From positions 1 to 64,000 of the forward strand of contig NZ_ALOU01000048.1 in assembly GCF_000292345.1 (NCBI RefSeq): a DNA stretch of 64,000 nucleotides, written 5' to 3'. The position numbers and the translations under genes are program-made. The number at the start of each line of letters is the position of its first letter. Within the stretch, counting starts at the first letter, position 1. Positions 27,994 to 37,651 of the stretch are shown here, piece by piece. The DNA comes from Cupriavidus sp. BIS7. GTDB taxonomy: Bacteria > Pseudomonadota > Gammaproteobacteria > Burkholderiales > Burkholderiaceae. Below the pieces are notes generated by a model. That model did no database searches and had not been told where the DNA came from. It worked only from the letters and a program-made list of their open reading frames with translations.

Positions 27994-28842
27994 TTACGGA
28001 ATATCACACTGACCGCCACACGCCGCGTGGCCAAGGAACGCATCAAAGATCGCAAGGAAGCGTTCCGGTTGCTCGATGAACGACAGATGCGCAGCGTCAG
28101 GCAACACCTCAAGCTTCGCACCGTGAATCTTTTGCGCAATGGATTGGGCCATCGACACCGGCGACCCTTCATCCTTGTCCCCGACCACAACCAGCGCCGG
28201 ACAGTGGATGCGCGAGATCGCATCTTGCAGGTCGAAGGCCTCGATCGCCTGCACCACGCCAACGTAGCCTTGCACCGGCGTGGTCAATAGCATTTCCCGG
28301 ATTTTCCCGACCACATCGGCATGCCTTTCACGGAACGGCGCAGTCAGCCACCGCTCCAGTGTAGACGCTACCGTTCCGCCCATGCCATGAGCTTCCACCT
28401 GCCCGATCCGGGTAGCCCACATGGCATGGGCGTCCAGCGGCGTGTGGTGATTGGTGTCCACCAGCGTCAGTGACAACAGCCTTTCCGGATACCGCACGCC
28501 CAGCGTCTGGGCGACCATGCCGCCCACAGACACCCCACAGAAGTGGGCCTGACCGATTTCCAGCGCGTCCATCAGCGCCACCACGTCATCGGCCAGCCGC
28601 GCCATCGTGTAGGCCCCTACCGGCGCATCGCTGCCGCCGTGTCCGCGCAGGTCGAAGCGCAACACGCGATAACGTGCGGCAAGATGCCGCGCGGTGTCGT
28701 CCCACAATGTCAGATTCGCACCGAGCGCATGCGCCAGGATCACCCACGGACCATCGTTGCCGTCGACGTGCACCTGCAGGTGCACGTCGCCAGCCTGGAC
28801 CCGGAGCGTTTGGGATGCAGTCGATGCGGAAGTGTCAGACAT
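27994..28842 (-). CDS. Alpha/beta hydrolase (enol-lactonase/PcaD-like)
   Basis: The 282-residue hydrolase has the oxyanion motif AHALGAN (37-43), the nucleophile elbow GVSVGG with Ser105, an acid Asp in VVGDKDEG and His in PDAAHLSF. The overall pattern is closest to 3-oxoadipate enol-lactonases and related BioH-like enzymes. It is not in an aromatic-degradation cluster, so the pcaD name is not justified. It is monocistronic, with the DUF3108 gene 56 bp upstream on the same strand. Confidence 0.85.
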   Translation of the reverse strand: MSDTSASTASQTLRVQAGDVHLQVHVDGNDGPWVILAHALGANLTLWDDTARHLAARYRVLRFDLRGHGGSDAPVGAYTMARLADDVVALMDALEIGQAHFCGVSVGGMVAQTLGVRYPERLLSLTLVDTNHHTPLDAHAMWATRIGQVEAHGMGGTVASTLERWLTAPFRERHADVVGKIREMLLTTPVQGYVGVVQAIEAFDLQDAISRIHCPALVVVGDKDEGSPVSMAQSIAQKIHGAKLEVLPDAAHLSFIEQPERFLAIFDAFLGHAACGGQCDIP

Positions 28843-28897
28843 ATGTCATGTCTCCGTACGGTCATGGCGCCACCCGTCGACTCCCAAGGCGCATTCG

Positions 28898-30001
28898 TCA
28901 ATGTTTATCACTACTACGATAGACGAGATCGATCTGAGTGCCATCCGGCTCTGTCTGGCGCAGACGCGCCGGCATCCAGTTCAGTGACGCCGCCAGCCAG
29001 ATTTCCACGCGGCGCTTGTCGTTCTGGTGGCGCGGCAGCCGCACAAAGTGCTTCGTGCGCACCATGCCCGTGCCGATGTCCACGTCCTCATCGCCGACGT
29101 ACTGCACCTGCATCGGCTCCACTTCCCGAGTATCCGCGACGTTGAAGGACTCCGTCGCGCCGGGCGTGGTGTAACGCTTGGGGTCGCCACGCGCCCAACC
29201 CACAATTTGCAGGAACACGCTGAAGCGGTCCTGGAAGTCCGGCGGCATCGGCACCTGTCCACCGCGCGTTTCAAACACCACCGTGCCGGCTGCGCGGTCG
29301 AAACGCGCGACTTCCACCTTGCTGCGCCGGGCTTCCTCGTATCGCGTCGGGCTCAGCCCGCGGTTGCTCATGTCGCCCGTGCTCTGAAACGCAAAGCGGA
29401 ACCAGAGCACGCGTGTCTCCACGGCCAGCCGATAGTGTTGGCCATCCTGCTCCCAGGTAATCCGGCCGTCGGGGTTCTGTACGCCGTTGACGAAACTGGC
29501 GTAGTGCATCACCACCGATGGCGGCGCCGAGTAACTCGGCGCGGGCGGGCCTGGCGGCTCGGCTGGCGGTGCGGGTGGGGCCGGCGTAGCGGCCGTGCCT
29601 GCCCCGCCCGCGCCTGCCACGGCCGTGGTGCTGCCACTCTCCGTTGTGGCAAGTGCAGGCGCCGATTCCGGGGGCGCGGGTGCCGGGGGCTCAGGCTTGG
29701 GCTGCGGTCGCGGGGTGGGTTTCCGTACCGGCGCCGGTGGAGCCGGTGGAGCCGGTGGCGCCGGAGGCTTGGGCGGCGGAAGCAGGATGGCGCTGATCGT
29801 AGGCGTCGGCGGTGCTATGCCGGGCAGGCTCGGCAGCGGTGCCCGCACGAGACCCCGCAGCAGCAGCGCGTGAAAGATCGCCACCAGCAGAATGACGGCG
29901 ATCCAGCGCCAGCGCCGCCGCCACCACCGCCTGGCCAGCTTGCTGCCTGGCGGCGGACTAGGAGGATTGGCCGGCGTGTCCGGCCCGTTGGTTGCCGTCA
30001 A
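28898..30001 (-). CDS. DUF3108 protein with N-terminal membrane anchor and Pro-rich linker
   Basis: The protein has a basic N-terminal patch (RRWWRRRWRW), one membrane helix (IAVILLVAIFHALLLRG) and a long Pro/Ala linker with PAPPAPPAP and PEPPAPAP runs, reminiscent of TonB. A C-terminal DUF3108 domain (about 200 residues) is probably periplasmic. Such proteins are thought to be envelope-associated; the function is unproven. The start is uncertain. A TTG at 30001 gives 367 residues, and an upstream ATG at 30076 would add 25. Either way the 5' end overlaps the 3' end of the IclR gene (stop at 29958) by 44 bases or more. Confidence 0.75.
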   Translation of the reverse strand: MTATNGPDTPANPPSPPPGSKLARRWWRRRWRWIAVILLVAIFHALLLRGLVRAPLPSLPGIAPPTPTISAILLPPPKPPAPPAPPAPPAPVRKPTPRPQPKPEPPAPAPPESAPALATTESGSTTAVAGAGGAGTAATPAPPAPPAEPPGPPAPSYSAPPSVVMHYASFVNGVQNPDGRITWEQDGQHYRLAVETRVLWFRFAFQSTGDMSNRGLSPTRYEEARRSKVEVARFDRAAGTVVFETRGGQVPMPPDFQDRFSVFLQIVGWARGDPKRYTTPGATESFNVADTREVEPMQVQYVGDEDVDIGTGMVRTKHFVRLPRHQNDKRRVEIWLAASLNWMPARLRQTEPDGTQIDLVYRSSDKH

Positions 30002-30851
30002 GGTAACCGAGTTCCGAAGAGATCTGTCGGGCAATATCGCGCACGCGGCGATCCACCGCGCCGCCCCATTCTGCATCGAATACGCTCTGCGCGCCGAGCA
30101 CGATCAGCGCCATCGCCAGGTGCCCGTTCGCATCGAACACAGGCGTGGAGATCGCGTTGATACCCGGCAACACCCCGCCGCGCGTGCGCGCCGCGCCGTG
30201 CTCGCGCACGTCGGCGCAGATCGCGTCGTATTCCTCGAGCGAAGCAGGCATGTCAGGCAATGGGACGTCGCCGCGCGACGCCAGTTCCCGCTCGATCAGC
30301 GGCAGCGTCTGGCGGCGCGACAGGTACGCGCCATAGAGCCTGCCCGTGGCCGAGTTGAGCATCGGCATGACATCGCCAAGCCGCAGGCTCACGCTGACCG
30401 GATGGCTCGATTCTTCCCAATGCACGATGGTCGGCCCGTGATTGCCCCACACGGCGATGCCGGCGGTCTGGTCGATCTCGTCGCGCAGTTGCGACAGGAT
30501 CGGCCGGGCCTTGCGCACCGGATCGAGCCGGTTCAGGCCCGCCAGGCCGAGCTGCAGCGCGAACGGCCCGAGGTCGTAGCGCTGGCTGACGGCATCCTGC
30601 GTCACGGCGCCAAGGCGCTGGAAGCTGACCAGGTAGCGGTGCGCCTTGGCCGGGTTCATGTCGGCGGCGGCCGCCAGGTCGCGCAGCATCATCGCGCGCG
30701 GCGATGCGGCCAGCGCCTGCAACAGCCGGAATCCGACCTCGATGGACTGGATGCCCGCGCGTTTCGTGTCGTCGGCAATGTCGTCCCGGGAATCGTCGTC
30801 TGTGGCAACCGTCATGCGTTCGTGGCTAGGGGTGAGAGTACTGCCGGCCAT
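29958..30851 (-). CDS. IclR-family transcriptional regulator
   Basis: The 297-residue regulator has an N-terminal winged helix (LLQALAASPRAMMLRDLAAA, helix MNPAKAHRYLVSF) and a C-terminal effector-binding GAF-like domain (residues about 110-285). The ATG at 30851 or 30815 may be the start. It is divergent from a fumarylacetoacetate hydrolase-family gene across only 67 bp, the usual setting for local control of that gene, probably in response to an aromatic or keto-acid intermediate. Confidence 0.87.
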   Translation of the reverse strand: MAGSTLTPSHERMTVATDDDSRDDIADDTKRAGIQSIEVGFRLLQALAASPRAMMLRDLAAAADMNPAKAHRYLVSFQRLGAVTQDAVSQRYDLGPFALQLGLAGLNRLDPVRKARPILSQLRDEIDQTAGIAVWGNHGPTIVHWEESSHPVSVSLRLGDVMPMLNSATGRLYGAYLSRRQTLPLIERELASRGDVPLPDMPASLEEYDAICADVREHGAARTRGGVLPGINAISTPVFDANGHLAMALIVLGAQSVFDAEWGGAVDRRVRDIARQISSELGYLDGNQRAGHAGQSS

Positions 30852-30918
30852 TCTATAGTGCGCCCGCGCCGCTCCGGTAGACTACCGCCCATCCGAATCG
30901 CCCTATGTTCGACTCCGC

Positions 30919-31899
30919 ATGAAACTCGCCACCCTGAAGGATGGTTCGCGCGACGGCCAGCTCGTCGTCGTCTCGCGCGACCTGAAGACTGCGCACTTCG
31001 CCACCGATATCGCCGGCAAGCTGCAGACCGTGCTCGACGACTGGCATTTCTACGCGCCGCAGCTCGAAGACCTGTACGACGCGCTGAACGCCGGCCGCGC
31101 CCGCCATCCGTTCCCGTTCCAGCCGAAGGACTGCATGGCGCCGCTGCCGCGCGCCTACCAGTGGGCGGACGGTTCGGCCTACGTGAATCACGTGGAACTC
31201 GTGCGCAAGGCGCGCGGCGCCGAGATGCCGCCCGAGTTCTGGACCGACCCGCTGATGTACCAGGGCGGCTCGGACGACTTCATCGGCCCGCAGGACGACA
31301 TCGTCTGCGCCAGCGAGGCGTTCGGCATCGACTTCGAAGCCGAGGTGGCGGTGATCACCGGCGACGTGCGCATGGGTGCCTCGCCCGACCAGGCCGGCGA
31401 GGCCATCCGCCTGGTCTTGCTGGCCAACGACGTGTCGCTGCGCAACCTGATCCCGGGCGAACTCGGCAAGGGATTCGGCTTCTTCCAGAGCAAGCCCGCC
31501 ACGGCGTTCTCGCCGGTGGCCGTCACGCCGAACGAACTCGGCGATGCCTGGCGCGAGCGCCGCGTCCACCGGCCGATGATCGTGCACTGGAACAGCAAGA
31601 AGGTGGGCTCGCCCGACTGCGGCACCGACATGGTGTTCGATTTCGGCCAGCTGATCGCCCATATCTGCAAGACGCGCAACGTGCGCGCGGGCAGCATCGT
31701 CGGCTCGGGCACGATCTCGAACGTGGACCGCAGCAAGGGGTACTGCTGCATCGCCGAAAAACGCATGCTGGAGACGATCGACGGCGGCAAGCCCGAGACC
31801 GAATTCATGAAGTACGGCGACGCTGTCCGCATCGAGATGTTCGATGGCGACGGCAAGTCGATCTTCGGCGCCATCGACCAGGTGGTGGCCGCGCGGTAG
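30919..31899 (+). CDS. Fumarylacetoacetate hydrolase family protein
   Basis: The 326-residue enzyme carries the FAH-fold metal ligands in [13 protein letters not shown] and [11 protein letters not shown], and [15 protein letters not shown] of the active-site loop. The C-terminal [11 protein letters not shown] completes the family pattern. It would cleave or decarboxylate a beta-diketo or oxaloacetate-like acid; length and N-terminal domain fit fumarylacetoacetases more than the short FahD1 proteins. No homogentisate genes are adjacent, so the substrate is left open. IclR is divergent. Confidence 0.87.
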   Translation: MKLATLKDGSRDGQLVVVSRDLKTAHFATDIAGKLQTVLDDWHFYAPQLEDLYDALNAGRARHPFPFQPKDCMAPLPRAYQWADGSAYVNHVELVRKARGAEMPPEFWTDPLMYQGGSDDFIGPQDDIVCASEAFGIDFEAEVAVITGDVRMGASPDQAGEAIRLVLLANDVSLRNLIPGELGKGFGFFQSKPATAFSPVAVTPNELGDAWRERRVHRPMIVHWNSKKVGSPDCGTDMVFDFGQLIAHICKTRNVRAGSIVGSGTISNVDRSKGYCCIAEKRMLETIDGGKPETEFMKYGDAVRIEMFDGDGKSIFGAIDQVVAAR

Positions 31900-31950
31900 G
31901 GTCCAGCGGCGGACTGGCGCCTCCGGACTGGCACCTCGAAGGTCGCCGCC

Positions 31951-32006
31951 TTGGCGCGGCGCACGATCTTGCGCCTATAATTCCCCGACCGACCGGTCGG
32001 GGAATT
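31951..32006 (+). promoter_or_regulatory. Promoter overlapped by a 12-bp inverted repeat, upstream of the enoyl-CoA hydratase
   Basis: TATAAT (31976-31981) is preceded at a long 19-bp spacing by TTGGCG (31951-31956). The inverted repeat AATTCCCCGACC / GGTCGGGGAATT (31979-31990, 31995-32006) begins within the -10 box. Inside it is a perfect CCGACCGGTCGG palindrome (31989-32000), a form often bound by TetR-family repressors. It could also act as a hairpin terminator for the gene ending at 31899, but no T-tract follows. Confidence 0.6.
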
Positions 32007-32131
32007 CAACGGGTCAGAGGCATCGCATGCTTCACCCTCGCGCTCCTCGCCCTCCATTGGCATTGGCATTGGCGACTGGCAGCCAGTTGCCCCGCCCGGC
32101 GGCCCGAATTTCCTTCGATGAGCCGCCCCAA

Positions 32132-32959
<828 letters not shown>

Positions 32960-33017
32960 CCGGCCGGCCCTGCACCTGCGTCAAGGGCGGCCATGTCAGA
33001 GACGGAGTTGCGCGACC

Positions 33018-33923
33018 ATGTTCGGACAGTTACCCGATTTCACCAACGGCTTCGAGTTCCTCCGCAAGCTCTGGGCCAGCGGCAGCGGCATGCCCAGCGG
33101 CCTGATGCCCGGCCTGGGCTCGATGGCGCCGCCGATGAACCTAGACGACATCGACAAGCGGATTCACGACCTCAAGGCGGTGGAAAGCTGGCTGCAGCTC
33201 AACACGAACCTGCTGCGCACCACCATCCAGGGGCTTGAAGTGCAGCGCGCCACGCTGGTGGCGCTGCAAACCTTTGGCAACGCACTGTCCCCCGAGGCCA
33301 TGCAGAACGCCATGGAGAACGTTGCGCGTGCGGCCAACGCGCCGAGCGCCACGCCGCCTCACCATTACGGTACCGGCCAGACCGTCTCCGAAGCGCAAGC
33401 CGACCGGGAAAATGACGAACCGGACGACGAGGGCATCGAGGCGCCCCCGGAAGCCGGGGCAAGCGCCGAGGCCGAAGCTTCTGCTTCCGCAGCTTCCGCC
33501 GGCCCCGCGCCAGTGCCGCCCAACGCATCACTGTGGTGGGATCTTCTGCAGCAGCAATTCAGCCAGATCGCCAGCAGCGCCGCGGCGGCGGCCAGCGTTG
33601 CGCCGTTCAGCAACCTTGGCAACTTTGGCGCCCAACCGGCACCGGGGAACGCCACGGAGCCAGCCCCGGAACCAGCGCCGAAGCCTGACAAGGCAGCGGC
33701 CGGCGCTGCCAATGGCAACGGCAAGGCCAGGCCTGCGGCGAAAAAAGCTGCCACAAAGCCCGCCGCCAAGCCCGCTGCCACAAAGCCCGCAGCCAGGAAG
33801 CCCGCCGTCAGGAAGGCCCCGGCAGGGAAGACCGCGGCGGGAGGCAAATCCGCCAAGCGCGCCAAGCCCGCCGACCCTGACGCGCCGCCCACGCCGGGCA
33901 CGCCTGAGGACACCTTCGAGTGA
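33018..33923 (+). CDS. phaM: PHB granule multifunctional regulatory protein PhaM
   Basis: The 301-residue protein has the PhaM N-terminus (MFGQLPDFTNGFEFLRKLW), a predicted coiled-coil middle, and WWDLLQQQFSQI near residue 175. The basic C-terminus is made of AAKKAATKPAAKPAA-type repeats like histone H1. In Cupriavidus PhaM activates PHA synthase PhaC1, sits on granules and ties them to the nucleoid through this tail. GGAG lies 10 bases before the ATG. The last four bases overlap the GTG of a patatin gene, so the two are translationally coupled. Confidence 0.88.
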   Translation: MFGQLPDFTNGFEFLRKLWASGSGMPSGLMPGLGSMAPPMNLDDIDKRIHDLKAVESWLQLNTNLLRTTIQGLEVQRATLVALQTFGNALSPEAMQNAMENVARAANAPSATPPHHYGTGQTVSEAQADRENDEPDDEGIEAPPEAGASAEAEASASAASAGPAPVPPNASLWWDLLQQQFSQIASSAAAAASVAPFSNLGNFGAQPAPGNATEPAPEPAPKPDKAAAGAANGNGKARPAAKKAATKPAAKPAATKPAARKPAVRKAPAGKTAAGGKSAKRAKPADPDAPPTPGTPEDTFE

Positions 33924-35173
33924 CCGCGCTTTCGGCACACACCGCTGATGCCACGACCCGCGCCCACCATCGCCAGAGCACGGCACTGGTGATGATGGGC
34001 GGCGGCGCTCGTGCCGCATACCAGGCGGGTGTGCTGTCGGGCATTGCGAAGATCGCCGCCCGCCATGGGCTGGCGCATTGCCCGCTGCCATTCGGCATCA
34101 TCGCCGGGACTTCCGCAGGTGCGATCAATGGCGCGGGGCTGGCGGCCGGCGCCGCCGACTTCCGCGCGGCCACCGACAGGCTGGCCGCGCTCTGGCACAG
34201 CCTGCATGCCGATGACGTCTACCGCACCGACGTGCTGCGCGTGGGTGTATCGGGCGCACGCTGGCTGACTTCGCTTGCGTTCGGCTGGGTCACACGCAAT
34301 GCGCCGCGTGCGCTGTTCGACAACGCGCCGCTCGGTAGCTTCCTGTCCGAGCTGTTCGAAGCCGAGCATGTCCAGGCCAGCCTGGACGCGGGCGTGCTGC
34401 AGGCCTTTGCCGTAACCGCGCTGTCATACAGCACGGGCCGCCACGTCACGTTCTACCAGTCTCACCGGCGCATCCATGCGTGGCAGCGCAGCCAGCGCAT
34501 CGCCGTGGAAGCAACCATCGGCGTGGATCATCTGCTGGCATCGGCCTCGATCCCATTCCTGTTCCCGGCGATGCCGCTGGAACTCGAGGGCCATCACGAA
34601 TGGTTCGGCGACGGAACGATGCGCCAGATGTCACCGCTGTCGCCCGCGATTCACCTGGGCGCGTCGCGCATCCTGGCGATCGGCGCTGCGTCACGCCAGC
34701 GGCCCGGCTGGTTCGACACGGTGCCGTCGGGCGGTTATCCGTCGCTGGCGCAGGTCGGCGGCCAGGCGCTTGCAAGCATCTTCCTGGATGGCCTGCAGGC
34801 CGACATCGAGCGGCTCATGCACATCAACCGGCTGCTCTCACGGATGCCCGAAATGGCCAACGACGCCGAAGGCTGGCGCCCGGTGCAGGTCATGACCATT
34901 TCCCCGAGCGAACCGATCGAGGCCATTGCCGCCGAGCACCTGGGCCGCCTGCCACGCACGGTGCGCGCGCTGCTGGCGCCACTGGGCGGCACCGAGGCAC
35001 GCGGCGCGGCGTTCGCCAGCTATCTGCTGTTCGAACCCGAGTTCACGCAGGCGCTGCTGGCGCTGGGCGAACATGACGCGGCCGACCAGGCCGACGAGAT
35101 CGCCGCATTCCTGTACGGCGTGGTGCCAGAAACAACGCCGACCCCGAAAGAAATGACAGAAGTGTCGGAATAG
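33920..35173 (+). CDS. Patatin-like phospholipase/esterase
   Basis: The 417-residue protein has the patatin elements in order: oxyanion GGGARAAY (27-34), nucleophile GTSAG with Ser65, and catalytic Asp231 in FGDGTMRQ. A C-terminal extension of about 150 residues contains a DUF3734-like region. There is no signal peptide, so it is cytosolic. Starting at a GTG that overlaps the phaM stop, it is probably made together with PhaM. Patatin enzymes in this group include lipid and polyester hydrolases; action at the PHB granule surface is a testable inference. Confidence 0.87.
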   Translation: MTALSAHTADATTRAHHRQSTALVMMGGGARAAYQAGVLSGIAKIAARHGLAHCPLPFGIIAGTSAGAINGAGLAAGAADFRAATDRLAALWHSLHADDVYRTDVLRVGVSGARWLTSLAFGWVTRNAPRALFDNAPLGSFLSELFEAEHVQASLDAGVLQAFAVTALSYSTGRHVTFYQSHRRIHAWQRSQRIAVEATIGVDHLLASASIPFLFPAMPLELEGHHEWFGDGTMRQMSPLSPAIHLGASRILAIGAASRQRPGWFDTVPSGGYPSLAQVGGQALASIFLDGLQADIERLMHINRLLSRMPEMANDAEGWRPVQVMTISPSEPIEAIAAEHLGRLPRTVRALLAPLGGTEARGAAFASYLLFEPEFTQALLALGEHDAADQADEIAAFLYGVVPETTPTPKEMTEVSE

Positions 35174-35271
35174 CGCCACTTTTCGCGCAGACGGGCGAGA
35201 GCCTGGTTGCAATCGCCGCCATCCGGGCTAAAACGGAGTAGAGAAATGATTCGAGAATGATTCCTGTCTGG

Positions 35272-35277
35272 TAGAAT
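35272..35277 (+). promoter_or_regulatory. Putative -10 element of the diiron protein gene
   Basis: TAGAATCCGCCC lies 26 bases upstream of the start at 35303 and matches the window's recurrent -10 with a GC-rich discriminator. No good -35 box was identified. Confidence 0.5.
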
Positions 35278-35302
35278 CCGCCCGTAATTTCAAAGGCTTA
35301 GC

Positions 35303-36163
35303 ATGCTCTACCCCGAACTGTTCAAATCGTTGGAGGCGGTCCGCTGGCATATGGACAAGGACATCCCCTGGGATACCTTCGACGCCAGCCTGCTCACTGA
35401 CGACCAGGCGAAGACCATCCGCATGAATGCCATCACCGAATGGTCGGCCCTGCCCGCCACGGAGATGTTCCTGCGCGACAACCGCCACGACTCCGACTTT
35501 TCGGCGTTCATGAGCATCTGGTTCTTCGAGGAACAGAAGCACTCGCTGGTGCTGATGGAGTACCTGCGCCGTTTCCGCCCGGACCTGGTGCCGACCGAGG
35601 AAGAACTGCACGCCGTGCGCTTCGAGTTCGACCCGGCCCCGCCGCTGGAAACGCTGATGCTGCATTTCTGCGGCGAGATCCGCCTGAACCACTGGTATCG
35701 CCGTGCGGCCGAATGGCACTCGGAACCGGTGATCAAGCATATCTACCGCACGCTGTCGCAGGACGAAGCGCGCCATGGCGGCGCCTACCTGCGCTACATG
35801 AAAAAGTACCTTGGCCAGTTCGGCGACACCGCGCGCGCCGCGTTCGCCAAGATCGGCGTGCTGATGGCCTCGGCCCGCCGCACGGAAAAGCCGCTGCACC
35901 CGACCAACCTGCACGTGAACAAGGCATTGTTCCCGAACGACACCGTGCAGTCCCGCCTGCCCGATCCGGACTGGCTCGAGCACTGGCTCGACGAGCAGAT
36001 CCGCTTCGACGAGGTCTGGGAAAAGAAGGTGATCGAGCGGATCCTGCACAACATGTCGCTGCTGTTCGAGCGCACGTTCGACACCGTGCAGGACCTGAAC
36101 CGCTACCGCAAGGAACTGAACGCCGGGCTGCAGGCCGGTGGCGCCCAGCCGGCCCAGGCCTGA
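35303..36163 (+). CDS. Ferritin-like diiron protein (acyl desaturase-type fold)
   Basis: The 286-residue protein shows paired Glu/His motifs expected for a carboxylate-bridged diiron site in a four-helix bundle: ITEWSALPATEMF, FFEEQKHS, GEIRLNHW and LSQDEARHG. Spacing resembles acyl-ACP desaturase and related ferritin-like oxygenases. There is no signal peptide or membrane helix. The substrate is unknown. It is monocistronic with its own -10 element and a strong terminator. Confidence 0.78.
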   Translation: MLYPELFKSLEAVRWHMDKDIPWDTFDASLLTDDQAKTIRMNAITEWSALPATEMFLRDNRHDSDFSAFMSIWFFEEQKHSLVLMEYLRRFRPDLVPTEEELHAVRFEFDPAPPLETLMLHFCGEIRLNHWYRRAAEWHSEPVIKHIYRTLSQDEARHGGAYLRYMKKYLGQFGDTARAAFAKIGVLMASARRTEKPLHPTNLHVNKALFPNDTVQSRLPDPDWLEHWLDEQIRFDEVWEKKVIERILHNMSLLFERTFDTVQDLNRYRKELNAGLQAGGAQPAQA

Positions 36164-36196
36164 GCGTTCCCGCCCGCCGGACGTCTGAATACCCTG

Positions 36197-36228
36197 AAAC
36201 CCCATCGGATACGATGGGGTTTTTCTTT
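36197..36228 (+). terminator. Rho-independent terminator after the diiron protein gene
   Basis: Perfect stem AAACCCCATCG / CGATGGGGTTT with loop GATA, running into TTTTTCTTT on the plus strand. It ends about 11 bases before the rfaE2 start. Confidence 0.93.
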
Positions 36229-36238
36229 CCCCCGACTC

Positions 36239-36730
36239 ATGAACACACCCGCCTTCGAATCCAAGCTGGCTCCCGCCGACAATGTGGCCGCCCTGCTGGC
36301 CGCCGTTGCAAAGCTGCCGCGCCCGCTGGTCTTCACCAACGGTGTGTTCGACATCCTCCATCGCGGCCACGCCACGTACCTGGCGCAGGCACGCGCGATG
36401 GGCGCCAGCCTGGCGGTCGGCGTGAACAGCGATGCGTCAGTGAAGATGCTCGGCAAGGGTGACGATCGCCCGCTCAATCACGAGGCCGACCGCATGGCGC
36501 TGCTGGCCGCGCTGGCGTCCGTGGACCTGGTGGCGATGTTCCGCGAGAAGACGCCGGTGGAACTGATCCGGCTGATCCGGCCGGACATCTATGTGAAGGG
36601 CGGCGACTATGACATCGACACGCTCGAGGAAACGCGGCTGGTGCGTAGCTGGGGCGGGCAGGCCTATGCGATCCAGTTCATGCATGACCGCTCGACCACC
36701 AAGCTGCTGACGAAGGTGCGCGGCGGCTGA
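36239..36730 (+). CDS. rfaE2: D-glycero-beta-D-manno-heptose 1-phosphate adenylyltransferase
   Basis: This 163-residue nucleotidyltransferase corresponds to the second domain of HldE. It has FTNGVFDILHRGHATYL with the HxGH motif and later KGGDYDIDTLEETR. It makes ADP-heptose for lipopolysaccharide inner core. In this group the kinase domain (RfaE1) is encoded elsewhere, so a stand-alone gene is normal. It follows closely on the upstream terminator, so its promoter must be within or before the hairpin, or transcription reads through. Confidence 0.92.
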   Translation: MNTPAFESKLAPADNVAALLAAVAKLPRPLVFTNGVFDILHRGHATYLAQARAMGASLAVGVNSDASVKMLGKGDDRPLNHEADRMALLAALASVDLVAMFREKTPVELIRLIRPDIYVKGGDYDIDTLEETRLVRSWGGQAYAIQFMHDRSTTKLLTKVRGG

Positions 36731-36764
36731 CACGCCGGCCCTCTCAATCACCGACCGCGCGGAT

Positions 36765-37568
36765 CTATCCCTCGGCGCGCGTTGCGGAAGGCTCACCGCG
36801 AGCCTGCGTGACCGGCTTGCAGTCCTGCAGCACATCGCCGCCATAACGCAGCCGCACCTCATCCATCCGCGCACGCACGGCGTCGTCGGCATGTGCCACG
36901 CGCAGCCACTGGCGTGACACAGCACGCGGTGCATCGCTGATCAGCGCGGTGCGCACGCCCTGCCCGCGCAGCACTTCCAGGAATTTGTCGGCACGCTCGC
37001 GGTCGCGGAACAGGCCCAGCGACACCGTGTACGACTCGGGATTCTCACCGGTCACCACCGATACGTCGGTAACCTTGCGTCGACGCAGCTCCGCCAGCTT
37101 GCGATCGGCATTCTCGCGTGACGGCTGGGCGGGCAGATGCACCCACCAGCGCACCTGCTCGGCGCGTTCGAACTGCTCCACGGGCAGCGGCGCACCGGCT
37201 GCGATCGCCTTCAGGTCCTCGATTGCGCGCTGGATGTTTTGCGCCGGGAAGCCGCCCATTTCCATGCAGCTATTGGCGATGGCCACATCGGCAGGCGCCT
37301 TTGCGACGGCCTGCGTAATACCGCCCGGCTTTTCGCTGCGCGGCACGCTCGGGGGCAAGGTAGCGGGAATCGCCGCTTCCGTGGCCTGCGGCCGCTGGAT
37401 CTGCATCCGTTCCACGCGCACCTGCTGCCCCACCCGCTGCGGCTCACGCGGACTTTCCAGCCAGCCGCCCATTGGCTCAGGGCCGAATTTACCCGCCACG
37501 GCGGCAGCAAGCCACAGGTTGGCGATCAGCAGGATCAGCAGCAGGACGTTCAGACCTTTGCGGGGCAT
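36765..37568 (-). CDS. SPOR-domain protein with N-terminal membrane anchor
   Basis: The 267-residue protein has an N-terminal hydrophobic segment (LNVLLLILLIANLWLAAAVA, 6-25), a linker and a C-terminal SPOR-like domain (about 135-225, RWWVHLPAQPSRENADRKLA). The tail beyond is not conserved in type. It is downstream of birA and coaX on the same strand. Peptidoglycan binding at the septum or periplasmic envelope is inferred from the domain. Confidence 0.8.
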   Translation of the reverse strand: MPRKGLNVLLLILLIANLWLAAAVAGKFGPEPMGGWLESPREPQRVGQQVRVERMQIQRPQATEAAIPATLPPSVPRSEKPGGITQAVAKAPADVAIANSCMEMGGFPAQNIQRAIEDLKAIAAGAPLPVEQFERAEQVRWWVHLPAQPSRENADRKLAELRRRKVTDVSVVTGENPESYTVSLGLFRDRERADKFLEVLRGQGVRTALISDAPRAVSRQWLRVAHADDAVRARMDEVRLRYGGDVLQDCKPVTQARGEPSATRAEG

Positions 37569-37610
37569 GGATGGGGGCGGCAGAAATCAGATGGGAATTG
37601 CTAGAGGCGA

Positions 37611-37650
37611 ATCATGGCGCATCAAGGCGCGTCATGGTGCGTCATGGCGC
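37611..37650. repeat. Imperfect tandem repeat, 4 x 10 bp
   Basis: Four units of the form (A/G)TCATGGCGC fill the space between the coaX stop and the SPOR gene start. Units differ at one or two positions. Confidence 0.85.
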
Positions 37651-37651
37651 A

